Shown piece after piece: positions 37,803-50,865 of a DNA stretch of 64,000 nt. This DNA is from Lineus longissimus. Its lineage: Eukaryota; Nemertea; Pilidiophora; Heteronemertea; Lineidae. The DNA lies in the NCBI RefSeq assembly GCF_910592395.1, contig NC_088325.1, positions 14,014,109 to 14,078,108 on the forward strand, read 5' to 3'. Under the pieces are notes generated by a model. That model was not told the origin of the DNA, made no database searches, and saw only the letters and a program-made list of their open reading frames with translations. Every line of letters starts with the position of its first letter. Positions within the stretch are counted from its first letter, which is position 1. Both the position numbers and the translations under genes were made by a program.

Positions 37803-40800
37803 ATGGTGTCCGCATTAGTAGAGATTGGCCTTGGGGTGATCACATGTCTCATTATGTGGACGGCCCTATATCACCTGATGCGATTTGTGCGAAGTTCAAA
37901 GACGTCAGAATGGCATTGTCGTTGGGTTACGATGATTCATGCGGCTACAGTTACGATATTGTCAGGGTACTGTGGTTTCATTGATGGACCTTGGCCATTC
38001 ACGGATCCTGGTTAGTATGGAGAGTTTTAATTGTTGACAGAGCCATAGAGTTCACTCACCTCCTAGCTTTCATTGTTTGAATTTCTCCCTCAGAACTGAG
38101 GGTGTACAGAGAAAAGGAATCTGGGTGGGGGGGGGGGGGTCCTCGTTGAGAAGGAGAAAGCAAATGTGTACTGTAAGTGAAGTACAGAGCCTCGAAAATT
38201 CATCCTGAACTCTTGGAAATATAGAACTGAAGACACCCTCAGTTCAGATGGGAGGATGCAGGGCTTCCGTTAACCCCTTCAAAATGAAGAAAGGACATCT
38301 TGTAATTGGAAACCTCTTTCCAAGCTTCTGTAGTGTAAAAGGAGGAGAAGTTTTATGGGGCCCTTGAAAATCTTATGAGGGTATAGCGGAAGCCCTGAGG
38401 ATGGCACTATTGATCAAGGGGTGAAATGCACATGCTGTCTGGACTCGAGGGCCACTCGAGTATTCAGTCATCTAGTAGTCTTTTCACTTCCTCACCATAA
38501 TATTTATAAAATCTTGCAAGTTCGAGTTCAAAGCTTACCGCCTTCAGATGAAGAAGACGATCATTCCCTTGGTTTGCCAAACTAAGGAAGAGAGAACTGC
38601 CTTTGCTGGCGTGAGTAATCCAGTTGCCAAAACATATCTGAATTCCCTTGGCTAAATTTTGTTCATTTCACCCTTATTTTAGGCTCCCCTAGAACTCTGC
38701 AAAGATTGCTTGATTCAGGTAAAACCATCAATGATTGTACTCTGTAGTCTGTCTTTTTTTCAAGTATGTCTTAGGGTAGGTTTCCGCTGAAGGTGATTTT
38801 TGTCCACTGGCACTGCTCATGCAGAGCCAAATCCTTTGTTTGGTTGTGCACTGTTGCATTGAAAGACAAAGCCATAACATGATCCATGCAGTGGAAACCT
38901 GCTCATATTGCTTTGCAATTTTTGCATGTCGTTTTTTGCTTTTGATAGGGCATATCTAGGGTAGTACGTGTAACTATATGTGAGTTGCTGCAGTCCTGCA
39001 CCAGCCTATGCATTGTCTCAACACATGGTAATTGTTTGCTTTATAACCATTGGTAGTGCTGGGAAGGCAGGGCAATACAAAAGGGCGGGACAGGATTCCA
39101 TGCTGTATAAACCATGGTAGTAGAAAAATTGTCTGAAAAGGGGCTGGGTGCAAATGGGCACACAGAAAAGGGAAGGTTCAGTGCCCTTCTTAAGTTGCCA
39201 AGCAGAGTCACACCATTGCTAATTGGGTTACAGCTATACACTACAATGTAAAGAAACAAGAGTACTTCCTGAGAATCCTACAAATGATGTTTTATTGTGA
39301 TAAGTAAAGCATTTGTCAATAGGATCGGCAGAACAATTCTCCTGGTTAGGCGTGCTGGGTCCTGCACGGATGGAGGATGCCTGGAAAGATGGGGATGGTT
39401 GGAGGAGACTGGCTCGAAGTCATTTATGACTAGTTAGAACCTGGTTGAGGTATCCTGTCGATACATTTCAGCAACATTCTATTTTGATGTCATTTTCGTC
39501 TCTTCACTTAAAAAAGTGCTTGCTTATTGAATTTGTAATAAGATACACCCTAACATTTTATATGGATTCAGTACATAACCTAACAATTAGTGGTGCTGGT
39601 CGAATGATTACTGGTGGAAGTATCATGGTATTGGGCAAAGTAGGCTGTGCCAAGAAAAAAAACCACTGGCCACATTCAGACTGATCAGTAAAATGTGTTG
39701 CTTCAGCTATTACAATACATGATACTGGCATCATGAAAGTCCTTTATATTAGGGTTAACTTTCTGGCAACAGTTGTGGCTTTAAATTTTGATAGACAAAA
39801 ACTCCAGTAACAGCAGTTACAATGAACAAAAGTGTATAGACTATAGTCACGATGCCAATAGTTCGCAATAACATTGCAAGTTACATATATGGAACAGTCA
39901 GTGCTGTGTAGAAATCAGATCGATACCTAGAGACCAGTGTAAGAGTTATTTGGCATCCTACTGAACCTTTGACACTTTAACTTTCCTGAAGTTTTGTTTC
40001 CATGTTTTGGTACCCAACCTCACCACTTTCGTCTTCATGCCAGGATGGTCTGTTGGCATTGCACCAAGATCCTCATGTTTTGGTACCCAAACTCTCCACT
40101 TTCGTCTTCATGCCTGGATGGTCTGTTGACCTTGCACCATAATCCTCGTGCTTTATGCGATGTTAGTGTCATACTATGTCCTGCACGTGTGTGAGATGAA
40201 AGACTTTTACATTTACTTTGCCACTGAGCACAAACGCCGAAAGATTTACCCCCACCCCAGCTTGCTGCACCCATGAGGTCTCATATGTGAATATACTTGA
40301 TGTTCATTGACTTGATCTGGTTCTTACTTTCAGGCGGGCCAAACACCCACTGGCAGACGATCACAGTTACCGTCTGTCTTGGCTACTTCATCTTTGACTT
40401 GACATGGTGTCTCTACAACAAGACAGAAGGTCAGTTACAACAGCACCCAGACCAAGTTCATTAGTGGATCTCGTGCAATTATCGGCATGGGCCTTTTATC
40501 AATCAGTGACATCTGAGGTCATGCCAGCATCTGGCTTATTGTGTTCTGTTCAAAAGTTATCGGGGCTGCTGCCATATAGATTCACAAGATAAGCAAAAAA
40601 ACATCTGTGCGCTGCAAAGTTATTGTGATAATCATGAAAAAAATCATCGTGGATATTGCTTTGTCTGACGTGTGCGATAATTGTAGAGAGTTGAATAATC
40701 CTAGGTCTCAGTTGAATAAATCCATCATTTGACGTCGTCTTTTCATGTTTCAGGACCAGTCATGCTCCTTCATCACATCTTGAGCATCTTCGGCATGACG

Positions 40801-41274
40801 ATGACGCTTCTCTGCGGAAAATATGGCACAGAGATGACCGCCGCCATCTTTGGCTCGGAAATCTCGAATCCGTTCCTGCAAATGCGTTGGTTCATAAAAG
40901 AAACTGGGAACTACCAAACGTGGTATGCCGAGATAAACGATGCGCTGTTCATGTCCTTGTTTGGATTCATGCGGATTGGCGTCGGGTCGTACCTCCTGTA
41001 CACTTATTTGAATCATCCGCGCCCCGATTCATTAGGTCGGTTTGGTGCGTTGGCGCTTTACGCTATATCTTGGATCTTCTGGATGGGGATATGCCGCTAC
41101 GCTGTTAGGAAATACATGAAGAAATATAAGGCTATGAAAGCAAGGACGGTTGAATCCGAACATGAGAAAAAGAACGGGAGGTGTAAAAATGGTGGTGTGG
41201 AGCCAAGCGGCTTCGATCGTGAGCAGGTGGCCACTGTGACAAACGGTCATGCCACCAAGTCTAAGGCAGAGTGA
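37803..41274 (+). CDS. TLCD5: TLC domain-containing protein 5 (TMEM136 family)
   Basis: Three coding exons, 37803-38010, 40334-40429 and 40754-41274, join in phase 1 and give 274 residues (about 245 in human). Landmarks of TLCD5 are GYCGFIDGPWPFTDPG at the first exon end, LGYFIFDLTWCLY, the conserved LLHHILSIFG and TAAIFGSEISNPFLQMRWFI. Hydrophobic stretches suggest about six transmembrane helices (for example IGLGVITCLIMWTALYHL and FGALALYAISWIFWMGI) followed by a basic cytosolic tail RKYMKKYKAMKAR. The TLC fold is shared with ceramide synthases and TRAM, but the catalytic role of TLCD5 is not established. Start is the first ATG of the exon, two bases after a splice acceptor. Confidence 0.92.
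39995..40145. repeat. Two-copy tandem duplication in TLCD5 intron 1
   Basis: About 72 bp containing CACTTTCGTCTTCATGCC, GGATGGTCTGTTG and TTGCACCA occurs twice in direct orientation with a few mismatches. Confidence 0.75.
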
Positions 41275-42599
41275 CTTGATAATGAATGATCATCTTCATC
41301 GTTATTGCTGCTCTCCATTTTACATTATTACCTTGTTAAACAGGCCATCGGGAAGTGATTTCATATGTTGATGAAATTTCTGCCCAAGTAAAAATTCTTT
41401 ATCGGCATTCTGTTTGAGTTTTTTACTGAATCTCAAACCTGTTTTTTCCAAGCATGTACTTATTCCGGTGAAACTGTTAACATGGTTGATAACCTACATG
41501 TACTCTTATTATCACTTAAAGTCCTTCGGGCGCCTGGCTCCCAGGTTTTCGAACAAATATATTCCGTTTCTTGACTTTGCCCTAGTTTTCTCTGGACAAG
41601 CACTACAGTGCTTTCTAACTTGTCTTCGTCTTCTACCTGTTTTCATATCATGTGTATAGTCGTTTGTATGGGTATTGGATGATGTTTGAGATGCTGCCTT
41701 GCATTATCAAGGTATGGGTCAACATTTTGGGTGGCGGGGTGAAGAGCAGTTATATTTTTTCCATGACGATATATCTCATCTCGGACAGTGTTCGCATTGG
41801 TAATGATACCTTGAGTTAAGATGGTTTGCCATGGGTGCAACTGTTGCCCTTCACAAGATGTGTTATACATGTAGATCTCTTCCATAAGTTATGTTATTTT
41901 CCGCCTGCAGTAGTTTATGAAACATGAGTCAATTTTACTATCCGAGGTATCTTGTAGGAATGCTCAGGACACCTTCGCTCACGCAGAGCAACTTCCAAAA
42001 TGTTTCTGACTGCTCTTGACCTAGTCTGGTCAAGGTTCAGAATGAATGTTTAAAATATTTTAATTATTGGTGATTTTGTAATGACGAGTACACACCTTTT
42101 TATAATGATAATTGGTGTAGACTATCAATAAGTATTTGTTGTTTTTTCTACTATAAAACGTCGCTCTATTTTGAATGTATCTTGAGACTTGTTTGTCAGG
42201 TCGTTGAGATTTTGACTTTGACTTTGTTGACTTGATTGTTAGTTTAATTAGGCCATACAAATTTAATTGTTCGTTTTACAGATTTCCCGCTTGCCTAAGA
42301 TCATGAATATTTTTACTTAACCGCTTGCCTAACTGAGGTCTAATTCTAAAACGAATTCAGAATCTGAATTCTGAATCAGCTTTTTTGACCTGCTTGCTCC
42401 TCCTGGTGTGTCCTAAAAGAAAAAGTTAAACTAACAATCAAATCAGTATGGCCTGACTGTAGTAGTGATTATTGTGTCACATTAGATATAGTGATAATTT
42501 AAAGAACAACGAACTAATGCAGTTATATGTAGATCAACAGATTTTTCTCTTATACTTGAGCTGTGAACAGGGAGATTATTTAGATCAAGGCTGTATTGG

Positions 42600-42731
42600 C
42601 AGTCAATGACACCTTCTCTAAATGATGTCATATTTGGTCCGAGATTGATCATTTTGATTGTGTTTTACCTCATCAGGACACCTCTCAATTCAGGACAGCA
42701 ATCGTCAGTCCTTGATAGAGAAGTTCTACTG
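42600..42731. mobile_element. Partial pogo/Tigger-like MITE
   Basis: The right half matches 21889-22066, ending in TGATAGAGAAGTTCTACTG after CAGGACACCTCTCAATTCAG. The left end is degraded. Confidence 0.6.
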
Positions 42732-43075
42732 TTGTATCTGTACGTGCCATTGGTTGACTTAACGAGTCCATTTCTAGAATGGAAGTGTAAATTGTAAATA
42801 TTGTATTGAATGTCACATTGAAAGATAATGCTTGAAAATTGTTTCTTGTATTGTTATATTGATTCATCATGTTTGGTTATGATGTGCGACGTTAAACTGT
42901 TTCAAACATTGTGCATAGATAGGTTCAAGTCTGACAAGTATCTGTGGACTCTTCACACGAATCAGTTGATAATGTGCATCGCATCATGCTGCACGGCAAC
43001 CTCAAATTTTGGAGCCGAAGCTTTTGATTGAGCAATATTTCTCTAGTCCTTATTCCTTGTATTAATGCAAGTATC

Positions 43076-43440
43076 AATTCGTGTCTTGTACCCCCCCTCC
43101 TCAAGGGTACGACACCTTATCACCCTATAACGACATCTTAAGACTCAAGCATCACCCTTTTTTCACCAATGCTACTTTTTCTTTCGTCAAGACATCACCA
43201 TCAACAATATATCAGTTATCACCATCATATAAAGTAACCGGACTAATTTTACTGGGTAAGGCTGTATGTTCGACAAGACATCGACACATTAGCATCCTTA
43301 TTCTTTCCAGCTTCGCCAAATTTTCACTAAAGGAAAAATAAATACTACTCAAGCATCGGCAAAGATTAGTGGTGATAGCTTAACTACCCTTGAGGAGGGG
43401 GGGGGGGGGGGGGGGTACAAGAAACGAATTGATACTTGCA
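43076..43440. mobile_element. 365-bp MITE, TAA target duplication (Harbinger-like), with poly-G tract
   Basis: Ends are inverted copies starting TGCAAGTATCAATTCG, continuing through the C/G run to CTCCTCAAGGGTA (about 45 bp). TAA flanks both ends (43073-43075 and 43441-43443). The right arm has expanded a G run to about 20, against 7 C in the left arm. No coding capacity. Confidence 0.85.
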
Positions 43441-44278
43441 TAACTCTTACCATAGAATAAAGAGATATCAATTCAAAGCCCTAAGAATAACAAATTTAAC
43501 AAAGTATTATTTTAAGATATCAAGAATGCATTTAAAATGTTTTTTCAGTATTTATAATATTTTGACAAGTGCCAATATAGCAAGCAGTTAATAATTTCAT
43601 TTGTTTTCATCTTTTTCATTTAAGATTGGTGGTAGTGCATGATCAATCAAATTGCAATATGCTGGTTATAGTTGTGTTATCCGCCCGATATTAGACTTAA
43701 ACACTGTGTAGACAAGCAATTTTTGTTGCTACGACAAACGATTACAATTGTTGCAATGTGCAACAAATAGATCTCTCCTCTGTGTGCATAGCTGGTAATC
43801 ACTTAGTTTTAAATTGATCACATGTCACTACGATCACCGATTCTTGTTGCAGGCAGCTGCGATGACCACTGCACACGAGGAGTTTTTGTCGCTTGCGATC
43901 ATGATTGGTGGTCATTACGACAAAAGTAACTTGTTTGCAGGGTCCATTAATTATTTAAATCAGAGGACTGCAAATTTGGCTGTAAATGTACCACATTGTA
44001 TGTAAAAAATTAGAACAATTATCGGAGGTAAACAAAATACAGTGAATTATTTTCCTCAGTTTGATTTATACTTGTAGCTATGCATGTCAAGTCTGTGATT
44101 ATGTAAACATTGTCCGTCTTGGCAGTGTTTTTTTCACAAAGTCTGTACTGTCCTGTAATTTTAAAATATTGTACATTTTTCTGCATATACTTATTGTTTG
44201 GTGAACAGTGATAGGCCTACAGACGATAACATCTCCTTATCTCTGATATGATAATTTACCTGGGAGTGAATCATTCAT

Positions 44279-44705
44279 AGTCGTACTTCCACCTATCAAA
44301 TCGCCGTGTCTTTTGCGCTTACACCTATGAATTGCCGTGTCTAAATAGACCCGTGTGTCAAATCCCCGTGTCTATTAGCCCCATCGAGCTCAATGGGGCT
44401 AATTTAGACCTGTGTTCAACACAGGTTTTTTGATAGGTGGAATCTGAATAGACACGGCAATTGCAAGTTCCGAGATCCGGTGACAGATGGCGCGGTGTAG
44501 TTGCCTCGGTATTGCGCATGCGAGTTTGCCTCCAACGGGAAAGAAACACAGGAGAGCTCCTTACCTACAGCGAACCTGTCGCCGGGGCTATTAATTATTA
44601 TCTAACACCACTGATAGGTGTAAGTGCACCCCAGGTTTTTTGACACACTGCGAAGATACGGGTCTTGAAAAAACGCGGGGTTTTATGATAGGTGGAACTA
44701 AGACT
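44279..44705. mobile_element. 427-bp MITE with nested inverted repeats
   Basis: Ends AGTCGTACTTCCACCTATCA and, inverted, AGTCTTAGTTCCACCTATCA agree at all but two positions. CAT lies on both sides (44276-44278 and 44706-44708) as a possible 3-bp duplication. Inner pairs (CTTACACCTAT against GATAGGTGTAAG, and TTTGATAGGTGG) show that the element is itself built of inverted copies. Confidence 0.75.
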
Positions 44706-45750
44706 CATGTCAAATGGTTCTAGACATTCTGAATTGCTGGCTTTATTTATACTCAGTACATTGTATCATCATCGTCAGTGATAATGTATTGCAACAACAG
44801 AATCATGTTCTTGATGGGGTGATAATGCAACCCTCCCAAATAAGCCGCGACAATTATTCTGTGAATGACTTATGTGCATATCTCAACAGTGATGCAAGTG
44901 GACCAGTTATTTTTACGAGTTCAGCCTCTTGTGTTTTCCAGGGAAGGTTACCTGGTGAATTAACTAATACAGGGCTGACAATTTGGGGATTTACGCTATG
45001 TGTTTTCTGAACAAACCCGAAGATGTCTTATCTTTTGTGAATGCATCCGTTATATTTTTACACGAATGACACATTTTCTCTCATGTTTAGTTTTTTTTGT
45101 AGAATAAATATCCCTGCGTGATCAATATAAATTTGTTCATTTCCTTTAATTCCCTGTCCGCAGTGGCCCAATCTGAAGAGGAAAACACTCAAATAGACTT
45201 CCGCTCGAATCTGAACAACCGATGGACCAGTGCTCAACAAACTTCACCAAAGGAGGAAGCCTCGTTGATTTACCCGAGGCCAGCCACACATTTTCAGTGC
45301 ATGCAGTGGGTGCAATCAATCTCCCGGTCTTCGGTCCGTAATGTAGTAAATGACATACACCCGTTGAATTTCTCACATAGTCCCTCTGCCACACATATGC
45401 AATATGGATGCGATAGTGAAACTAAAGATTAAAGCAAACAAAAGAACTCAAAAGTTATAACATTTACAATTTACTGCATAACAGGTAACAGTCTCATATC
45501 TCGGTCTCTTGTATTCTCTAGTTGGATATCATTTGTGGCTCAAGGCCAAATGAATGGGATTTCAGAGTAGATTGGAACCTTAATTAAGGGTTGACCAGAG
45601 GCACCCCCTTATTGTTAAAACTTGAAATCCTACAAGCAATGGGAACTCTTACAAGAGGGGGAGTCACTTCTTAGGTTTCTACAGAACTGACTCCTACCCT
45701 TTCACTTGCCTGTGGTCAACCTTGAAAGATGCAGTCCCAAATGTCAAGCA

Positions 45751-45868
45751 CCTATAACACACGTATAGAAACTCCCATAACACACGTATAGAAACTCCCA
45801 TAACATACGTATAGAAACTCCCATAACACACGTATAGAAACTCCCATAACACACGTACAGAAACTCCC
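45751..45868. repeat. 23-bp tandem repeat, 5 copies
   Basis: Five near-identical copies around CATAACACACGTATAGAAAC, just past the PSMD9 poly(A) signal. Confidence 0.92.
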
Positions 45869-45880
45869 AAGGAAGCTTAG

Positions 45881-45886
45881 TTTATT
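45881..45886 (-). terminator. Poly(A) signal AATAAA of PSMD9
   Basis: AATAAA on the minus strand about 40 nt after the PSMD9 stop at 45926-45928. Confidence 0.65.
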
Positions 45887-45925
45887 TCGAACAGTGTCTT
45901 TTTGAACAGCTTTTTTGCACGTTCA

Positions 45926-47918
45926 TTATCGTTCTGGCATGGAGACTTTCTCTCCTGGCACAATCTTGCATCCTAAAAATCCTCTCCCAGACCACGTATT
46001 CGGAGTGAGCGTCAGCTTGACCATCTCTTCTTTTCTCAGCACGGTTATTTTTATGGGTTTCTGCAAAACAGATAAAGAGCTTTGTGAACAACGGAGTCAT
46101 TGATATTCAAAGCAGCATTTAGATAAGTTGTGCATCAAGTTGGCCCCACAGAACACATATGAAGACAGGATTGATAAAGTGATGATATATCAACCGTTGG
46201 TGCCTTGTGTCCACCCCTGGTCTGTCTCGACCACACAGACCAATGAAGTAGTAGAAAGCTAACTTGAAGATCTCTGACTATCACTCCTCTCTGTCTGATC
46301 TCGATAATGTATCTGTTTCTATTATCAGTACTTTAGCATCACTTACCCCAACGCTGTGTTGTACTATTGTTGCAATATTTTGTAAGTTGACAAAATTCTG
46401 GGCAGTCACGGAACCAAATTCCACCAGCTCATCACATTTTTCAAGTCCCTGCAAAAAAGTTACAAAATCAACCATAAAGTACGGCGAAAAGAGGCCCATC
46501 AGTTCCAATAGTTAGATTAAGTCCAGATCAGAGTATTTTTCTTCATAACAACTATTTTGATATTTTGATTGACACATACGCCTGGCAGCATGAGTTGTCA
46601 CTCTGCCTCTGGATTGAACAGAGAAGCAATTGCAATTGCCTCCATCTAAAAACAATGCTACTACATTTAGACAAACAAAAACAAGCTAGCCCCATGTTAA
46701 AACCTCGGCTTAATTGCTCAATCGACCAGGGCTCTTACTCACAAAGCAGCCACCCCTTCTAAAACAGTTTTTATCTGGCAAGACGGCTTGTCATCATACA
46801 TACAGCTGCCTGGGCTGGGGAGCCCTCATCTACTAAGTCAACATAAGCAAAGGTTGTAACTCTGCCAGGACAGACTGGTTCAATCTCCATGGACTCTGCA
46901 TGTTCTCCTTTGGCTGCTGCATGGACCTGGTATAGTCCTTCCTCAATCTCCTTCATCAGCTCCTTGTGATCATTTTGTAGGCCTAAAAAACATGTATGAA
47001 TACTGAAAATGACCCGGAGCCTGGTAACCCAGAGCTATTACTCCAACATACTCAGGGAATCGGTGGCTAAATTGATGAATTCCCAGCCGTCTCAATTGTT
47101 ACTTGTCCTCAGACTGGTCTATTTCAAAGTCAGGGCCCAACATATGTCATGTTGTGGCATTGGCCATTGTCTTCAACTCGGATATCTGCCAGGGTATCTC
47201 TAAGCTTGGCAGTCACCTTGACAGTTGTCCTTGCACAACCTATCTGAAGACCTTTTCCAAGCCGCACCTGCCCCAGACCAGTTGTAACATCTCAATCTAT
47301 CTGACAGATGGATGGGTCTTGGACTCAAAGAAGTCTCTACAAATCTGATGTTACACTGTAAATTTTTCCATGATCCATCAACAGCACTGTCTTGAATAAT
47401 ATAAACAAGTTGACTTGACTTACAGATGATTCTGTGCCTTGCATGTCTGACCGAATAAATGTCAATATCTGACCTTGGATAGAGCTCCTCATCAATGAGA
47501 GGGCCATCCATTCCGACCCCGCCTTGCTGGAAGAAAAATAAAACTGGGGCAACTCCTCATACAAGCTCAACGTTTCGGTTTCCAAATAATCTACTGTACT
47601 GGTACCCTACACTGGATGTGGTATGGCTAAATTCGAAAAAATGACCTCATTTTTCCACAGGACAAAATCTACTGTTACACCACACTGTAAAATGTATAGC
47701 AATGCTGAGCAAGGTCAGGATGACTTGGCAGTTTTGCCACAATATCAATGTATTCCGGGGTGTTTAATGCTTAAATTCGAGGAGAAATCTGATAAAATGA
47801 TTCTTACCGACTGCAACAGATCAGAGAGTTCCTTAATTTCGCTCTCAATGCCATCCTTTTTGGCCATCAACTCCTTGACTTCTTGAATTTTGGTTTTCGA
47901 CTCCATGGCGGCTGCCAT
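45926..47918 (-). CDS. PSMD9: 26S proteasome assembly chaperone PSMD9 (p27/Nas2), PDZ-domain protein
   Basis: Five exons on the minus strand, 47808-47918, 47424-47526, 46804-46982, 46347-46448 and 45926-46060, with matching phases, give 209 residues (human 223). The N-terminal coiled segment ([20 protein letters not shown]) is followed by the family signature [20 protein letters not shown] and [19 protein letters not shown] domain follows, with [25 protein letters not shown] and the C-terminal [17 protein letters not shown]9 helps place the ATPase subunit Rpt5/PSMC3 in the proteasome base and then leaves. The start is the first ATG of the exon (MAAAMESK); a second in-frame Met is four codons on. 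Identification is secure. Confidence 0.95.
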
Positions 47919-48760
47919 CTTGGTTTTTCCTGGTGTCCAGGGCATGATGATATTTAGATACACTGTTGATATACAGGGTGAAGTGCGATAGCTTGTTAGA
48001 GACGAGGTGCAATCGTGTGTCCATCTCGTGGCCGAAAGGTAAACTGACAGTGATATTTTATAGGGGAAGTCGACTCGTCCGGGACGGGTCTGTGTCTTCG
48101 GCAGGAAAAACGGATACAACCAAATTGAGAAATGGGAATTTAGGGGAGAATTTGGAAGAAGTAATCCTGGGTTAATAATCCAGTTCTGGCTGGTCCAGGA
48201 ATATGTGTGATGGCCAGTTCTAAAGATAGTCCTCAGATGGAACCACGAAGACACAAGACATATAACCTGCGCTTGAATTCGTGTTGGAACTAATAGTAGA
48301 TCCTCTCTCTCTATAGGATGTCGTTTGAAACACAGGCCACTTAATCAAGGGTCGGTAAGGGGTTACAAGATTGTAGAATATCCGTGAAGGGTAGAAGACG
48401 GAGAAGGAGTCCACAGAGATACTTCGAGACCTCTTTGGATTTGTTGCTCCCTCTTCTGCCTCAACCGTTTTACAATGTTTTGACCCCTTACTGACACTTG
48501 ATTCAGTGTCCAGTGTTTGAAATAACATGAGATAGGTCTTCAGGATTCTCACGGACGTACACTTCGGACGCAGTAGACCGGCCTCGTTCCTCACCATAAG
48601 GAGACCAAATTAGGATGAGACTATTATGGTCAAAATATTCTCCTGCACGATCGTAACCTAAGACATGGGTCTCTAAAGCATCATTGCAATGGGGTGGGAC
48701 AAATTTTATTGGGGGACACGATCTACTTTCACACAGCTTTTGACAGTGGCTAATGTCGTA

Positions 48761-49185
48761 CAGGGCCGTATTTAACTTTTTTGTCCAGGGGGGGCAGTGG
48801 GATAGATCGCCGAAGGCGATCCGGATGCGCCGCAGCCGCATCCGAAAGGGGGGGTCTGGGGGCCCTCCCCCAGAAAAATTTGAAAATAAAAGGTCTGAAA
48901 TGGCATTTTCCTGGCATTTGGAAGTGTGAATCAATAGTATTTTTACTCTAAAAAAGGACCACTTGGCACTTTTATGAAGACTAGGGTCAGGGCACTGGAC
49001 TGGTCAGATTATAAGGGTTGCACCTGAGTTGATAACATCTGCTATCCATATGCTGCTATCATGCTGGTAAAGCTATGGCTAAGATTAGTTTGTCTTTTTA
49101 TTACTGTCTGAAAATTTTTTTTTCAACATTTATTGCACAGGGGGGGCAGCTGCCCCCCCCCTGCCCCCCTCTAAATACGGCCCTG
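48761..49185. mobile_element. 425-bp hAT-like MITE with exact 14-bp ends and 5-bp duplication
   Basis: CAGGGCCGTATTTA at the left end is mirrored exactly at the right end. TCGTA flanks both sides (48756-48760 and 49186-49190). Inside are two strong hairpins, GATCGCCGAAGGCGATC and GGATGCGCCGCAGCCGCATCC-like text at about 48831-48842, and long G/C runs. The CAGGG start suggests hAT, though hAT duplications are usually 8 bp. No coding capacity. Confidence 0.88.
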
Positions 49186-50778
49186 TCGTAGTCTTCAAAC
49201 ATGCCCGATGACCTGATCGAAGCACCGCTTTGCCTTTGACAAATTGGGTTCATTCATCTATGAGCATTTTTATGTCGAGTTGCATGTCTTTCGGTAAAGG
49301 AAGCTCCAAATTTGACTTGGCACACAACATTAGACATGGCGGAACATCCGCTCATTGCAAAATCATAGGGACTTTGTAAACCGTTTTGGTTAATTATGGC
49401 CTCGAATTGGATTAAGGATGGTCGGTCTGTGCGATTGGCGTTGTCCCTTGTTTTGAAAGAAGTCAGCCGAGGTAGAAATATTTACGGCCAATTTGCTTGT
49501 CAGGCATGTGGTGTCTCCTGTCGCAACTCATACTCCAAAGCAGGCATTATATAAACCACATTACAACCGCCTCATCACACTGCATGTACTTTCACTGCGC
49601 TGGAGCAGAGTCTTTCAAATTTAAGGATATTTCATTAGGTCTGGGCTGTTAGCAGGAACGTAGATGTTAAGACCTTACGCCACTATTGTAAATAAATTTA
49701 CTGAAGACGATAACGCTTAGTGCAGCTACGCCGTTTGGGTCTGTCTCCGAGTATACGCCACTTCGTGTGAGAAACTGGCCCTGGTCGACAGACGGAACTA
49801 ATTTGATAAGATCGAATAGAGAGATTGATACCATGTAATTCCAAACCGATAAAATTACATTTTCGACCAATCCAGCTCAATATCTCATCCTGACAAGTTA
49901 CAGCCACTTGATAGGATATTGAGCCACCTGCCTGAGCGCAAATCGGCACCAGGCGATCTGTCAATAATATTTAGAGGTAAAGCAGTCAAAATCACCTTTC
50001 GATGTTTAGTGTGAGGTGTTTTAGAACCGAAATAGATTCCTCTCTGCGTCGTATTGGTTTTCTCACCTGACACAACTCGGGCGGAATGTCAGTCATTCCC
50101 CAGAGTGATTTCGCCAAAACCATCGGCGAGGCGCGCATCGGTCTTGGCCCACATATTTGCCCCAATCTCGCTGTGTTTGGTGGGACAACTAGTACCTCCA
50201 GTTCGGTATCAATTTCTTAAACCAACACATTTGATTGCTCAACTATAATCTGAAGGCACAAAACTAAGATTGACACAATCCCATGAGCTATCAGAGTAAT
50301 GAAATGCCTTCCCTTGGAAACGATCACGATCCAGCGGCAGATGAGTTGAGTCTAACGAGAGACATCGATAGTACGCGAATCGTCCGGATGGGTTTCGGTT
50401 TCATGCGTGGCATGTGTCTCCAGGATTAACGGTAGGATATACTCAGGATTTCAGTTTCAGATACTTGCTAAGGAGTGATACCAGGTGTGATACAGATGGA
50501 AGAGGTAGGAGATGTCATCAACTGTAAGAAGGTGTTTTCAATAGCCGGTGTGTAAGAAGCAGGGAAAGGCAACATACTGAAAAATTTTCAAATACATCTA
50601 ACCGCAATAGAGCATGGTATACGCAAAGCGCTAAGCGGTTATGATTTGAAAAATTCCGTATACTGTTAGGTGAGCTTTTATAGGCAAAAGTCTAGGGAGT
50701 AAATAACGTGAGGTGATCTATAAGGCAACATAGCAATGATAGCTGATAGTAGAAGTGATTAGAAAACCAGTCTATCTA

Positions 50779-50865
50779 CAGGGTGGCCCAGAATTATTGT
50801 CTCTCAAACAATGGGTACACAATATAATTATATTGTGTAAGGGGATATAATTCTGGGCCACCCTG
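50779..50865. mobile_element. 87-bp palindromic mariner-like MITE, TA-flanked
   Basis: CAGGGTGGCCCAGAATTAT at the left is mirrored exactly at the right, with TA on both sides. The centre (50817-50838) is itself a perfect 22-bp palindrome. CAGGGTG ends with TA duplication resemble mariner-type inverted repeats. Confidence 0.85.

Larger units (their letters stand above)
41275..45880. other. Spacer with TLCD5 3' flank and DNA elements
   Basis: No further gene is recognised. It contains the TLCD5 3' UTR (end not resolved), a partial pogo-like MITE (about 42600-42731), a Harbinger-like MITE (43076-43440), a second MITE (44279-44705) and a 23-bp tandem repeat (45751-45868). Confidence 0.6.

Noticed and set aside
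48220-48597. 125-codon minus-strand frame upstream of PSMD9
   Set aside because: Low-complexity Ser/Thr composition without domain or splice context; chance frame is the simpler reading.
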